The notes under the pieces: generated by a model
What the model saw: the letters and a program-made list of their open reading frames with translations, nothing else
Told to the model about the DNA's origin: nothing
Database searches by the model: none
Program-made: the position numbers and the translations under genes
NCBI RefSeq assembly: GCF_001642475.1
Contig: NW_019173997.1
Span: 119,938 to 183,937 of the forward strand
Direction of reading: 5' to 3'
Length of the DNA stretch: 64,000 nucleotides
From: Fonsecaea monophora
Taxonomy: Eukaryota; Ascomycota; Eurotiomycetes; Chaetothyriales; Herpotrichiellaceae
In this document: piece by piece, positions 43,927-55,248 of the stretch
How the letters are laid out: every line of letters begins with the position of its first letter
How positions within the stretch are numbered: the stretch's first letter is position 1

Positions 43927-46900
43927 TGACGAACTCCTTATTTGCCAGTAGTCTGTGAGCCGCGGTTCCAATTGGTTGCAGGTTTATTGTGATAGAGAAG
44001 CCGTGGAAAACAAGGAGGTTGTGACGAGTTCAGAAGGTGCTAGTTGAGGGGTCTGCTGACACGCAACAGCAGTGACATTTGTTTTACCACGGGAGGGAAC
44101 CTTACCGATAAATTGCGATCGAAGGACCAATTGTGCCCGTTTCGCACATGCCACGCACTTGGATAAGCGCAAAGTCGATTTGTGAGTGATTTAACCGTCA
44201 GGCGATGCGGCCGAACTGGCTTGGGTTCCAGATGTCAGTCAGCCGGCGGAAAAGCAATTGCTCCGCATCCGAGCATCTGGAAGGCCTGACTTCTTTTCTC
44301 GCTCAGAAATATGGAGATGGCGCCATGGTAACATGGATCATGAACTTGTTGTTTATACTGTCAACTGTTTCCACCAAGCCATGCAACTACACATGATCCT
44401 GTCTGGAAGTCGCTCGTCGCTTATCCATGCGCTCGATGAGGCACCCTCTCATTAAAGAATAGCCATGTGAGGAGCGGGCTGCTGCCGAGTCAAAACACCT
44501 GGTAGCTTTACATTAGTCTTGACATGATCTTAGAAACTATGTTTCTGAAGGGGTTCTTGCCCTGGTGGTCGAGTCAGCTCTGATGACCCCAGGAAGGCTC
44601 ATCTGTTCCATCATCGAACCCCTTTGAAGTTTCTTTATGTCCTTGCAAAGTAGAGGACCTAGCAAAGTCTTTCGTTGCAATTGTCAATGCTTCGTGCTGC
44701 TTATATCATCCAGGAGATATTGACGGGATTGATGCGGATCAAGTCAGGGCATGTGAGCTTACCTTCTTGTTGTTGTGTCTGTCTGATCCGAATGCCCTCA
44801 TGCTTGCCTACAGAGATATAGATCTCCTGTAGACTGCCTAGCCAAACCACTTACTCGGAAAGCGTTTCTCCCTGCCTGTGTGTCCGTTTCGACCTTCAGC
44901 ATGGCAAAGCCTATGTAGGCAGCTATCTTTCTGGATTATAAGGAGACTAATACCCATCACTGCCTGCTTCCAGCAGAATTTATAGCATTGTCCAAGGCCG
45001 TCTCTGGCGCGATCAGAGAAGACTAAGCGCAGAAGATGGGCAGAGATTGAGTAGATCACAGTCTGCCCGACTCGTCAACTGCTGGATGAGGGTCGAGCGC
45101 CTTGAGACGGGAGGACATGATGCCAAAGACATTTCTTCGGCAAGAGAAAGCTAACGAGTCAAGGAGGAATATGTTACAGCTCGGCTGGCAGGAACAGAAT
45201 GTTGACGCCCTCAATTGTTTCAAGATTCGCGACGGGATTGGTGTACAGTACTTTGCGACTCCAGGTCGAGAGGGACTGGAGCACCAGTGGAACCATCCTT
45301 GCCCTGGGATCCACTCACAGGCACCGAAGGCGCCGCCCAGAGTTTATCCCGGCGAGCCTGGCCTTTTCTGACCCAAATTCCAAGTGCTTGTGGCAGTCCA
45401 CATTAGCAAGCCCCAGGCGATTCGGTAGAGTGTCAGAGTGTGGACTAGTAATCGGCTTCCTGTTCCACTAGATCGGGACCACATCCAAGGGCAAAGTGAT
45501 TGCTGTCACTGTTGAGCAAGCATTGAAGAATCGTGAGAGGTTTTGTCACTCCTATGCCACTGAAGCCCGAGTTCCAGTCCGTAGTCCGCAAGCCACCGAC
45601 GACATGTTGCTACTTTTACACCAACGGGTTTGCAATGTCCAATGCCGGTAAAGAAATGACCGAACTCTTAATATGAGGTTTGACCCGTCACTCCTTAGTG
45701 CATTTGCTGTGAGCGCTGTGATACGGTGCTGGGTTGCTGTGTGATAACACACGAGCTTTCGAGGTAGCCTGAGCCATCTCTTTCGTTATCCTCGACGCAC
45801 ATTTTGCCACATGATGGGCAGCAGCAATCTTGCGATGACATTCGTCTTGCTTGTGGTGGGTGCAGATCCTTGTCGCACGCAGGCTGGCCAGGAGGAGATC
45901 CAGGTCCCTGGGACGAAAGGAATCGGGCAAGCCAGTCCACTTCCGTCAAGCCCCTCTTCTCGTGTTAGGTTGACCCAAGTTCTTCAAGAAAATCTTGCAT
46001 GCCGTGGGCACCGAGCGTATGGGCGGGAGGATGACAACCAGGCAAGGCAAGGAGGAGTGCCATGGTGGAGGAGGTTGTGTGCTCTGAGACGATTGATCAA
46101 TGTGACAAGGAGCTACTGTCCTGCGTCGCTCGATTGGGCACTACCTTGCAGTGTCAGCATAGAACTGACTTGCATGCATACAGGCTCGATCAGCTGAAGT
46201 TTCTTGGTCATTTGGTGGGATCGATTCTGCGGCCGCATCATGCGCCAAGGCTGCGAGTGACCAAGTCATCGAACCAATTACGAGGTACTGATTCCCTCAC
46301 TTCTCATTCTTCAGTTATCACCCATCAGACAACCCTTGTTGGATGCCTATCGATGTCCCTACAGCTGAGTCTCCTTCCTCCTGGGTGCCCTTCGCCTTCG
46401 ATCACACCAATGGAGATGGGCCAACCAGAGCTGCTGACAACATGTATGTCACTAGCATGCCGTGGAACGCTCGGTATGGCATAATGTTATTCTTCAACCC
46501 ACGATCTGTTCTATCCGTCTCGTCCGATCGTCAGGGCTTGTTTTCGGTCCCATTTCTCAAAGGCAATGCAAGAGGCGCTCGGAAACAGGTTCCGCGAACC
46601 TTAAGGACAATGCACAATTGACGTTTCTCGTGATTGGGTCAACGTCAAAATGTCTAGCGAGACGTCGGGGAGGGGGTGACTTTCTTCAGTGTTCCCATCC
46701 CTCCGTCCCACATGCAAGGGACGAAGACACATCTTGTTTGCTCTTCCTGCAGAGTTCACAGCAGCTCGCCCCCAATGATCTCGAAGCCCACAACGACCAC
46801 CACTGTGTTGAATGGTCCGCGGAGCGTGAAGCCGTGAACGCCACCATTTTCATGCTGAGCTGGAAGGTAGAGAAGACGTCACAGCCTTCGCAAGGACTAC

Positions 46901-47126
46901 TATTCAATGTCGTCGACCTCCCGTGATCCCGGCCTGATTCATCTATGCTATGCTATCGTGCTCAGCTGTCTATCTGAGCCGAGCTTCCTTTGCGGCCAGA
47001 AGGCAGAGACCTATCTTCGTACAGGGAATTCATCCCGTTTGATTTACCCTGATCACAGATTCGAGAAATCTTGCGAAGACAGCCTTACACCATCAGTGCT
47101 CAGATATTGACATAGCAACAAGCAAT
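43927..47126. other. 3.2 kb gene-poor region
   Basis: 5' flank of the Zn2Cys6 gene, then about 3 kb with only short overlapping frames. Frames at 45811-46197 and 46062-46926 (plus) and 45688-45949 (minus) are rich in Cys, His and Ser but show no family motif, and no splicing that joins them was found. A decayed gene is possible but not supportable. Confidence 0.4.
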
Positions 47127-47531
47127 ATGTGTCACTTTGAACGGACTGACTTTCAATGCGGCGACTTTAGGTGGGGGAATATGAAGTTTCGATGTGCACG
47201 ACAACATCATATCGGAGAGAGGTGCCCTGCGACCCTCCTCGACCACACCAATCTTAAAAAGGTCGCCGGCAACTGCAGGATCTGCCAGAAAATGGCTGTC
47301 AAAATAAGGAAGCTGGCCAAAGAAGAGGGCAACATCAGGAGATGGCAGTCCGAGGGTAATATGTTCCCGCAGATCATGAAGAAAGCCATGAAAAACGCAG
47401 AACGGCTTCGAGAAGAGATTATCGTCTTACATAACAAGCGGACGTCAATTAGAATGAGCCCTAGAGAGGGACATGGCACTTCTTTCCGTGGATTACGCCT
47501 ACCCGGGATCCAGCTATATGGGTCTGTCTGA
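47127..47531 (+). CDS. Small Cys/His protein of a fungal hypothetical family
   Basis: 134 residues from ATG 47127. The N-terminal half has Cys2, Cys11, Cys23, Cys33, Cys50 and Cys53 with a His-His pair (HH near 27), in MCHFERTDFQCGDFRWGN, FRCARQHHIGERC and NCRICQK, so metal binding is possible. A helical half follows: KIRKLAKEEGNIRRWQSEG, then KNAERLREEIIVLHNKRTS, with coiled-coil character. The pattern CGDFxWGN...C...H...G-E-x-C...C-x2-C then a basic helix is one I have met in uncharacterised proteins of many filamentous ascomycetes. I know no function. It stands alone in a gene-poor stretch between the regulator and the aldehyde dehydrogenase. No intron is seen. Confidence 0.6.
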   Translation: MCHFERTDFQCGDFRWGNMKFRCARQHHIGERCPATLLDHTNLKKVAGNCRICQKMAVKIRKLAKEEGNIRRWQSEGNMFPQIMKKAMKNAERLREEIIVLHNKRTSIRMSPREGHGTSFRGLRLPGIQLYGSV

Positions 47532-48206
47532 GTGTTAAGGTCATCCAGGGCGGCTTCTCGACCATATCGCATACAATGCGAACATATTGTCAGTATTCGA
47601 GCGGTTCGGAAATGCGGCAAACAATGGGATTCCACTTTGAAAATTAGCTATGGAATGGGCGAGACTCAAGCTAGATGCCTGGTGTGGCATCTGACTGGAA
47701 TCGGTTTTGAAGCAGAGTGCGTTGGTATTGTGAATGTTGGGATCGGAGCAACCAAGTCAAACAAGCAAGCGAGAGCCACGGCGAGGACTTACAATGCACC
47801 ACCTTTGACAGCTGCGAGTTGATAGCGATAACAATCGGGTTTGGTTGGGACATGTTGGGGATGGATGTACTCGCTGCGGGAACAAGTCTGCTGGTTGGGA
47901 CGGTGTTTGTCTCTCTTATCTCGCTACCAAAAAAGCGTTGTTATCTGACTGCTTTTGCGATGGTCGTTGTACGTCTCAGCCGCTGACATGAAGCCGTTAC
48001 TGAATATATATATCCACCATAATCCTGCAGGAGACTTGAATCATTCCTCTGGTTCGGTCCAGGTCTTTGGTGGCCTCTCCTGTTTTCTCTCCTCCCATCT
48101 TCTCGCTCGACAGCGGCCGCATGTTTGTAGATGTTGAGCGATGCAGGCGGTGAACATCGAAAGGTCCATTTCTGATGTGTTGGCCTGCATACAACCCATC
48201 TGTTGT
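47532..48206. other. Intergenic region, no gene seen
   Basis: Between the small Cys/His gene and the stop of the aldehyde dehydrogenase gene, both 3' ends. Nothing coding was recognised. Confidence 0.5.
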
Positions 48207-49673
48207 CTAGACCTTGATAGTGAATGGATCCCTCACCTCGTCGCTGAGGTCGACCATGACGTTCTTGATGCGTGTATATTCCAGCAATGCCTCCGTACCG
48301 CGCTCCTTGCCATATCCGCTTTGTCCGTACCCGCCAAAAGGAGCCATGGCGGCACCCGCCCGGTATGTATTGACCCAGATTTGACCCGCTTTGAGCTGGC
48401 TGGCCAGTTTATGGGCGCGTCGGATGTTCATGGTCCAGATTCCGGCAGCGAGGCCGAAGATGGTGCCATTGGCGATCTTGACGGCCTGCTCGTCCGAATC
48501 AAAGGGGATCACTGCGAGTACGGGCCCAAAGATTTCCTTTTGCGCGAGGTCGCTGTTCGGATCGACGTCGCCAAAGACCGTCGGCGCGACAAAGAGTCCT
48601 CCGATCTTTTTGCTCGCCTCTCTCCCGCCCACCAGTAATTTCGCGCCGGCTTTCTCGGCCTTTTCGATGTGTTGGTGTATAGCTTCCCATTGTGCGGCGT
48701 GCGCAGCAGGTCCAATGTCTGTGGTCATGTCTTGCGGATCGCCGAATCTGATTGATTTGATCCGCTCCAGAATCCCTTGGACGACGGTATCGTAGACGGA
48801 CCGATGGACCAGTAGCCGTGAGCCCGCGATGCATGTCTGGCCCGACGCAGCAAAGATACCTGCGACACTGCCTGGGATCGCCCGGTCCAGCTCAGCATCA
48901 TCCAATATGATGTTTGCTGACTTTCCTCCAAGCTCGAGCGTTACCGGAACAATATTTTGCGCCCCCTGCTGAGCGACTATGCGGCCGATATCGACACTGC
49001 CAGTGAAACTGATGCGACCGATGGCTGGGTTGGTCACTAGAGCCCTGCCGACTTCTGCTTTTCCCGTCACGACATTGAACACACCAGGCGGGAATCCTGC
49101 CTTCTCGACAAGTTTGGCGAAGTATAACGTGCTCACTGATGTATACTCCGAGGGCTTAACCACGCACGTGTTTCCTGCTGCGAGACACGGAGCCAGCTTG
49201 TTGGTGAGGATAGCAATGGGACTGTTCCACGGCGTGATCAAAGCACAAACACCATAAGGCTCGCGCATGGTATAGTCGAAGACATGCGGATTGTCCATCG
49301 GCTTCACCTCGCCAGTCAACTTGTCGGCCATCCCAGCAAAGAACCGATAGTTTCTGGCGGAAAAGAACATCTGGCTCTTTGTCTCGCGTCGAATCTTGCC
49401 ATTGTCGGACGACTCGATTATGGACAGCGACTCAGCTTCTTCCTCGATCAGATCGGCCAGCTTGTTCAGCAGTTTGGCTCTCTGGACACCAGGAACTTTG
49501 GACCAGCTTTCAAAGGCCACCCCAGCCGCTCGAATTGCAGCCTGTACATCTTCGACGGATGCCTGTGCCACCTTTGCCCAAGGTTTATTGGTGTACGGAT
49601 TGATCGTGTCTTCGCTTGGGCGGCCACCCCGGCATTGTTTGCCGTTTATATATAGCTGATATTCCTGGGCCAT
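48207..49673 (-). CDS. NAD(P)+-dependent aldehyde dehydrogenase
   Basis: Single exon, 488 residues, ATG at 49673 (MAQEYQLYINGKQCRGG). It has all marks of the aldehyde dehydrogenase family: TPWNSPIAILTNKLAPCLAAG, KPSEYTS, ISFTGSVDIGR, catalytic base Glu248 in LELGGKSANIILDDA, nucleophile Cys281 in ASGQTCIAGSRLLV, KEIFGPVLAVIPF and GYGQSGYGKERG near the C terminus. There is no targeting peptide, so it is probably cytosolic. It resembles broad-range or betaine-type ALDHs more than the SSADH at 31 kb, and the two are not close duplicates. It is the last of three minus-strand genes (transporter, Baeyer-Villiger monooxygenase, ALDH) and could oxidise an aldehyde formed after ester cleavage. Confidence 0.95.
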   Translation of the reverse strand: MAQEYQLYINGKQCRGGRPSEDTINPYTNKPWAKVAQASVEDVQAAIRAAGVAFESWSKVPGVQRAKLLNKLADLIEEEAESLSIIESSDNGKIRRETKSQMFFSARNYRFFAGMADKLTGEVKPMDNPHVFDYTMREPYGVCALITPWNSPIAILTNKLAPCLAAGNTCVVKPSEYTSVSTLYFAKLVEKAGFPPGVFNVVTGKAEVGRALVTNPAIGRISFTGSVDIGRIVAQQGAQNIVPVTLELGGKSANIILDDAELDRAIPGSVAGIFAASGQTCIAGSRLLVHRSVYDTVVQGILERIKSIRFGDPQDMTTDIGPAAHAAQWEAIHQHIEKAEKAGAKLLVGGREASKKIGGLFVAPTVFGDVDPNSDLAQKEIFGPVLAVIPFDSDEQAVKIANGTIFGLAAGIWTMNIRRAHKLASQLKAGQIWVNTYRAGAAMAPFGGYGQSGYGKERGTEALLEYTRIKNVMVDLSDEVRDPFTIKV

Positions 49674-50634
49674 CCTGACAAAAAAATTTCGGGATATTCA
49701 GTCGAATCGAGAACTCTATCAGCCAAACCACGATATAGCCAAAGTCAACGACAGTTTTGGAGTCATATGAGCCACGTTTTCTGGACCAGCTCCGTCCTCA
49801 TGCTTATGAGATGAGTCGGAGATAGTTACAACTCCGCAGCAGAGACAAACGACTGCCGAGGGTGTAATATCTCCAAGGAGTGGAGTGTATTCTCCCTTGA
49901 GTGATTTTTGTATGAGAGTTGTCCAGTGGGGATGGGGAACATTTTCAAGGGTGCGTCTTTGATAATGGTTATTCCGAAGGATGACATGAATGCGAAGAGT
50001 GAAGGCGGACGGTGGCGGCAACTAGACATTGACAGAGGGTGAGTGCTTTACCTATAACCCTAACTTACTAGGCAGGTGTCGGTTCCCCCATTTGATTACT
50101 TAGCGAAAAGCCTTGGGGGCGCCAACCGAGGTGTCTAGACGGGGCTCATCTGTCACGCCTGTCACTTAGAAAGGACCCTAATAAGTACCTTCAGGGCTGG
50201 TTCCCAGCACCTAAAAGCACCTAAACTACTAACGCCCAGACTCACCTACATGTAAGTGGGCAGATTCTAGCTCCTCAACCCAACTCTGTCCTTTCCTGCA
50301 CCGCCGCAGCCCGATTCTATTCTCCATCAACTTCTAATTACCATGCTAATCTCACGCCGCACTTGGCCGAAAGTCTCTTTTCACAGAAGATTTCACGACT
50401 TAAAGCAAATTCTCAGAACCACATAGAGGTCGAGGCGTCGCCTCGAGGTCTAACCATGGCCTATCTGAAAAATACAGTCTCTTTATATTCAACATGGCTA
50501 GAGCATGCGGTGCTGTTACAACAGCCAAAGAGACGATGCAAGCCCTTCCGACAAGCTCAAAACACCGCTCGCTCTCATCAGACCACAAAGGTAAACTTGT
50601 GCATTGCCATAACAGTGGCCAACGGACCATACTA
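49674..50634. other. Intergenic region with ALDH promoter; no gene seen
   Basis: 5' flank of the ALDH gene and 3' flank of the monooxygenase gene. No convincing frame or TATA box. Confidence 0.5.
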
Positions 50635-52302
50635 TCAAGCCAAGGCCAAATCTGAATATTTCCTTGCAGCAACCTCATCACACCTCTTCCTATACCCCGG
50701 AGCAGGTCCCATGTAGCGTGCAATGGTCCTCTTCTGCTTGTGAGCAAGGTTCTTATTGATCCCTGTCATCCAAGAGTCAACCTCGTTTGTCAACAGGCCC
50801 TCGGAACATTTGTAGACATGGTCAGTCCACTCTGCCACTCCCTTCTCAGTCGCTTCAATCCGTGTAATGTTGTTGTCTCGGCAATAGCTTATGCAGTCGG
50901 CAATCCAGTCAACCGCGAATTCGATACTTCGGGGTATATTACCAAACATCTGGTGAGGCCCCATGACCATCATCATGTTAGGAAATCCGTGCACGAAAAG
51001 ACCTAGCTGTGTACGGGGGCCCTCGCTCCAGACGTCGTTCAGTTTCTGATCGCCAACGCCCTGAAAGTCGACGGCAGTGAAACACCCTGTCACAGCATCA
51101 AAACCAGTGGCGTAAATCAGAATATCCAGTTCAAATTCTTCACTGCGAGTCTTGACACCCTTCTCTGTCACCCGTTCGATCGGGTCCTCTTTGATGTCGA
51201 CTAATCGAACATTGTCTTGGTTGTATGCCTCGAAATAATGGGTCTCCATTGGGATCCGTCGCGTTCCCCAGCCGTGGTCCTTTGGAATGAGCTTTTCTGC
51301 CGTGACGGGATCTTTGACCCTTTCTCGAATTTTATTGGCGAAGAATTCGCTACAGGCAGCATTTGCCTGCCGATCATATGCGACATCCGGAAAGTTGCTG
51401 ACCCATTTAGCAAACCCCGGGCGCGAGTATATGTCTTCCCAATGTGCCAGCCTTTCCGCCTCGGACACGTCGGCTAACTTCCGTGGCTCTGCTGGATGCA
51501 CAAAGCAGGTGGCTGATTCCTTGCACTTCTTAAATATCTCGGGATAGTGCTTACGGATTTCGTCCATCTCTTCTGGCGTGATTTTTGCGTTGCGGAGTGG
51601 AGCCGACCAGTTCGCGGTTCGCTGGAACACCGTCAAATGACCCACGGTCTTCACAATCTCCTGGATGATTTGTATTCCCGTGGCCCCGGTGCCGATTATT
51701 CCCACCCGTTTGCCTTGGAGACTGACAGGTTCCCGTGGCCAGCGGGCGGTATGGAAGGCTTGTCCCTTGAAGTCATCGAGACCTGGAATGTTGGGAAGGG
51801 TTGGTTTATTCAAAATACCCATCGCAGTGATCAGGAACCTCGAGGTATATCGGTTACCCTTGTCGTCGGTCAGTTCCCACGATCGACTGTCGTCGTGGTA
51901 ATGTGCCGATTGGACTTCGGTGTTGAACTGCATATCTCGTCGCAGGTCGAACTTATCGGTGACGAATTGAATATATCGCAACGTCTCGGGCTGAGGGGCA
52001 AAATGCTCCGTCCAGCTCCATTCGTCCAGCAACTCCTGTGAGAAGGAGTAGTTGTAAGAATAACTCTCAGAATCAAAGCGGGCGCCGGGGTATCGATTCC
52101 TGCAGACAGCGTCAACCTCGTCCACGATCCCTGGCTACTCAACAACATCCGGTGGCACCAACCAATACCATGTCCCTCCTTCGCCTGTGCCAGCCTCGAG
52201 TACTCTGGCTTTCAATCCCAGCTGGCGCATACGATGCAGGGAATAGATTCCACTCAATCCAGCGCCAATAATCAACACATCGAAGTCGAGTTGGGTGGCC
52301 AT
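50635..52302 (-). CDS. Baeyer-Villiger-type flavin monooxygenase
   Basis: Exons 52302-52163 and 52099-50635, intron 63 bases (GTTGGT...CTGCAG), 534 residues. The join restores the family segment GTWYWNRYPGARFD; without it two unrelated frames seem to lie here. FAD loop GAGLSG is at 13-18 and the NADPH loop GTGATG at 183-188. The Baeyer-Villiger fingerprint F-x-G-x3-H-T-x2-W-P is at 157-168 (FKGQAFHTARWP), just before the second Rossmann domain. The C terminus (APGYRKRCDEVAA) is complete. Enzymes of this cyclohexanone/phenylacetone monooxygenase group turn ketones into esters or lactones with NADPH and O2. Neighbouring transporter, ALDH and thioesterase suggest use in a degradation or tailoring pathway. 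The substrate is unknown. Confidence 0.94.
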
Positions 52303-53322
52303 GGTGGAAAAGACTATCTCGGTCGCAACGATCAGGTTGATTGTTTTTGATACCACATCAATGATCGAGGATTTCCATACATTTTTATGAAAACGATAGC
52401 GAGAGTGATGTTGGTCGCAACCGATGCCCGCACTTCTCCGCGCAAACCCACCCCTGCCGAGGCTCACCATGGCGTGGTGTGTTCGTGCGGAGTGAGGAGA
52501 TTCAACAACATGTGTGGCATGTGTGTAGCCGCGTCAGGCACCTGAAATCGTCACTAGATGGTGAGGTTTCTGTTTGATTATGTGAGTTGGGGAAGTGGTA
52601 GAATACACATGTTAGTCTCAACACAATCTGCACTTTGATACTTTCGTGTTGAATGAAACCCTGATTGTTAATATTCATCTTGAAGGTAGACATAGGTCGA
52701 CAGCCGTAGCCACCCGCTGTTGGGTGCTGATATAGGGCAGCGACGGTCCGCGGAAGTTTGCTGCGAGGACAGATGTACAGAGTGGCATGACGGGGCTCGG
52801 TGAGCTCTAATACATATTCTAATCAACCCGTCCTACTTTCAGAGTGTAATATGCTCGATGCTCTGAATGGAGCAGGCCTCGGATGGACCTCGGCACGCTC
52901 CACACACTAGTACCAACATGTCGACTATGATCGGCAAATGGTTTGACTAGCCTCGGGGACTACCAGTTACGCGAATGGGCACTGTGCAATCTTGTTCACC
53001 AGAAAACGTAAAGCTTCATAATGCTTCCCTCCAGCTCGGCCGTTCCTCCGGCTTGGACACCTCCGTGCAGGGCTGGCCCAAGACCTCGTGTACAACCCGC
53101 CCGTTTTCGTATACAGGGACAAGAGGCACGCTCGCTGCGTCGGGCAAACAAAAAAAAAAAAAGCATAACCTGATCAACAGTCAAAGCCAGAGCTGCTATT
53201 GTCCAGAACGGAGAGCGGAGACTGGACCTTTGTGAGGTCACGTCCGTCCAGGGATAAATATATCGGTATAGAGTCTAGAGGTAAATACACATGGTGGACC
53301 TGGGGAAGTCTAGGCGTTTCAC
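52303..53322. other. Intergenic region with monooxygenase promoter; no gene seen
   Basis: 5' flank of the monooxygenase gene and 3' flank of the transporter gene. Contains a 13-base poly-A run. No coding signal. Confidence 0.5.
53150..53162. repeat. Poly-A run
   Basis: Thirteen A in a row on the plus strand, a T run about 160 bases past the transporter stop on the minus strand. Confidence 0.95.
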
Positions 53323-55248
53323 TCAGGTGTCTTTTTCTGTCGATGAAGTTATCAACTCAGAACCTTCGACATGAGCTGCCTCCATTTTGTTGTCTCCTTG
53401 ATCCCCTGGTGCTTCTGTTGCTACCTTCCGGATGGGTTCACCCCCAGGGTCCCCAACCGTTTTGCCAGTATGGACGTCCACGACGAGATCATGCGTTTGA
53501 TGGTCGACGTGGATATCCTCCGAGTAGACGACAACCTCGTCGGTATCTCCAAAGATGGCGGAGATCTCCTCGAGTGGCAATCCCTTCGTCTCTGGTATTA
53601 CAAAGAAAGCTACGATGCCGCCGAGGCCGGAAATGATGATGAAGACGAGGAAGAACTTCCAGCCAATGTTCGCGAATGCCGTGGCGGCCACTTGGAGGTA
53701 GATGAGATCGGCCAGAGAAGTCACACAAATGGCCATCGCCACACCCCTTGCCCGAATATGGTTTGGGAAGACTTCGCTGTAGAAGACGACGCCACCGACA
53801 TCGACGCCGCAGCCGTAGCACAGGAGGAAGAGGTACAACATGGCAACACCGGCCCGCAGCGCGGAAAGGTTCGGCGTCGTGGGCACCGGGCTGGCGAAGT
53901 TGGCAACGATGGCGGCTTCGATGATCAGGCAAAGACAGCAGCCGAAGATACCTCCAAGCATGAGAAGGCGTCGACCCACCCTGTCTATAATCACAGCACC
54001 TGTAGGACAATGTTAGTCCTGATCTTGTTTCTTCGTAAGTATCTTCGCCAATGCCCTTACCGAAAAGGTTGGCAAAGTTGCCAATGGTGATCCATCCGCA
54101 CTGGAGCTTCAACTGATCCACGGTGCCGTATCCAAGAGCACCGTACAGCGTAGGACCATAATTGTTGATGACCAGGACCGCAGTGGACTGCCCCAGGAAA
54201 GCGAAACCACAGGCCAACAGATTCCGCTGGCGGTACGATTTTTTGAAGAACATGGCCCGGTACGTCGGCGCGAGACTCCGGTCGAACTCTGCCTGTTTCT
54301 GCATCTGGTAAAACTCACCACGGGCGTATTCTTGATCCGGGTCGTTGGGCACTTTGTGGATGTCCATGACGATCCGCTTGGCGTCTTCGACCTGGCCTTT
54401 CATCAACAGGTACCGTGGCGACTCTGGCGCCCACAAGACGACTAGCATATGGATGGCCGGGAAAATCAGCGCAAGACCGAGGGGCCCTCGCCATTGCGCG
54501 CCCGGGTTGTTTTCAACATAGTAGAAAGCCAGACCCATGTAAGTGGCGATGGAGTAGCCGACGTTGATGAACACCCCGATCAGGCCGACAAAGAAGCCTC
54601 GCAATTTTGGCGGTGCCAACTCGGCCACGTAGACCGGAACTTGAGCAAAAGTCAGCATCGCCGCCGCAAGCTGCCAGCCCAGGCATTTGTTATGGACAAC
54701 GCACTGAGTGTAAGGAACCCCCATGCTCCTCCTCCAGCAATCAAGCGGAATATAATGAACATGGTCGTGTTGACCGAACCAGTCAGACCCGCACCGCCAA
54801 TGAGGCTCGTGACCACACAGAATGCTGCTGCTGCCTTTCGTCCCCACCTGTCCATGATTTCGCTCGTCATCATGACACCTATACAGGCTCCGGCCTATTG
54901 GTCATGAATTAGTCAGTCAAGGCTCATGTACGGACTGGCCTGGCCAGGAAGCCATATTGCGGGATTCTCCCAAACCTGAAAGACACCAGACATGGCCCCG
55001 ATCAGAGAGTCGGCGTTGTGGGCCTTCTCTCCCGTCGCGGGGTCGATGAGCTTCATATAGAAGAGGAACGATGGCTGTGCGAGGGTGACGCCGATGATCG
55101 AGGATGGATATCCAAACGCCGCCATGCCTGAGCTCGCAAGGGCGAAACAGATCCAGAAGTTCCTCCAGTTCCATTGTCGGTCCTGCTCGAACCCTTTCCC
55201 CGGTCTGCCCTCTGTGGCATGCGTCGTCGTGTTGCTGAGGATCGCGAT
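53323..55248 (-). CDS. MFS sugar-porter-family transporter, start unresolved
   Basis: Four exons on the minus strand: 55248-54976, 54894-54705, 54639-54061 and 53999-53323; introns 81, 65 and 61 bases, phases consistent; about 572 residues. Sugar-porter marks: DRWGRK after the second helix, VPVYVAELAPPKLRG, PESPRYLLMKG in the central loop, DRVGRR in the second half and PETKG near the C terminus, followed by a ~75-residue cytosolic tail. Twelve spans are expected. The coding frame runs clearly upstream through RQWNWRNFWICFALASSG, but the first in-frame ATG is inside the first helix (55125). The best-placed start context, CAAACA then ATC GCG, has ATC at 55248. An alternative is a short exon at 55443-55410 (ATG TTC AAC) spliced to 55292. 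The likely role is uptake of a sugar or small organic substrate of the local pathway. Confidence 0.85.

Noticed and set aside
45688..46926. Overlapping Cys/His/Ser-rich frames on both strands, considered a decayed gene
   Set aside because: No splicing joins the frames and no family motif is present in any of them.
53489..54847. A 452-residue open frame across the transporter gene
   Set aside because: It reads exon 3 correctly but runs through two introns and then the wrong frame of exons 2 and 4. The four-exon model keeps the sugar-porter motifs in order.
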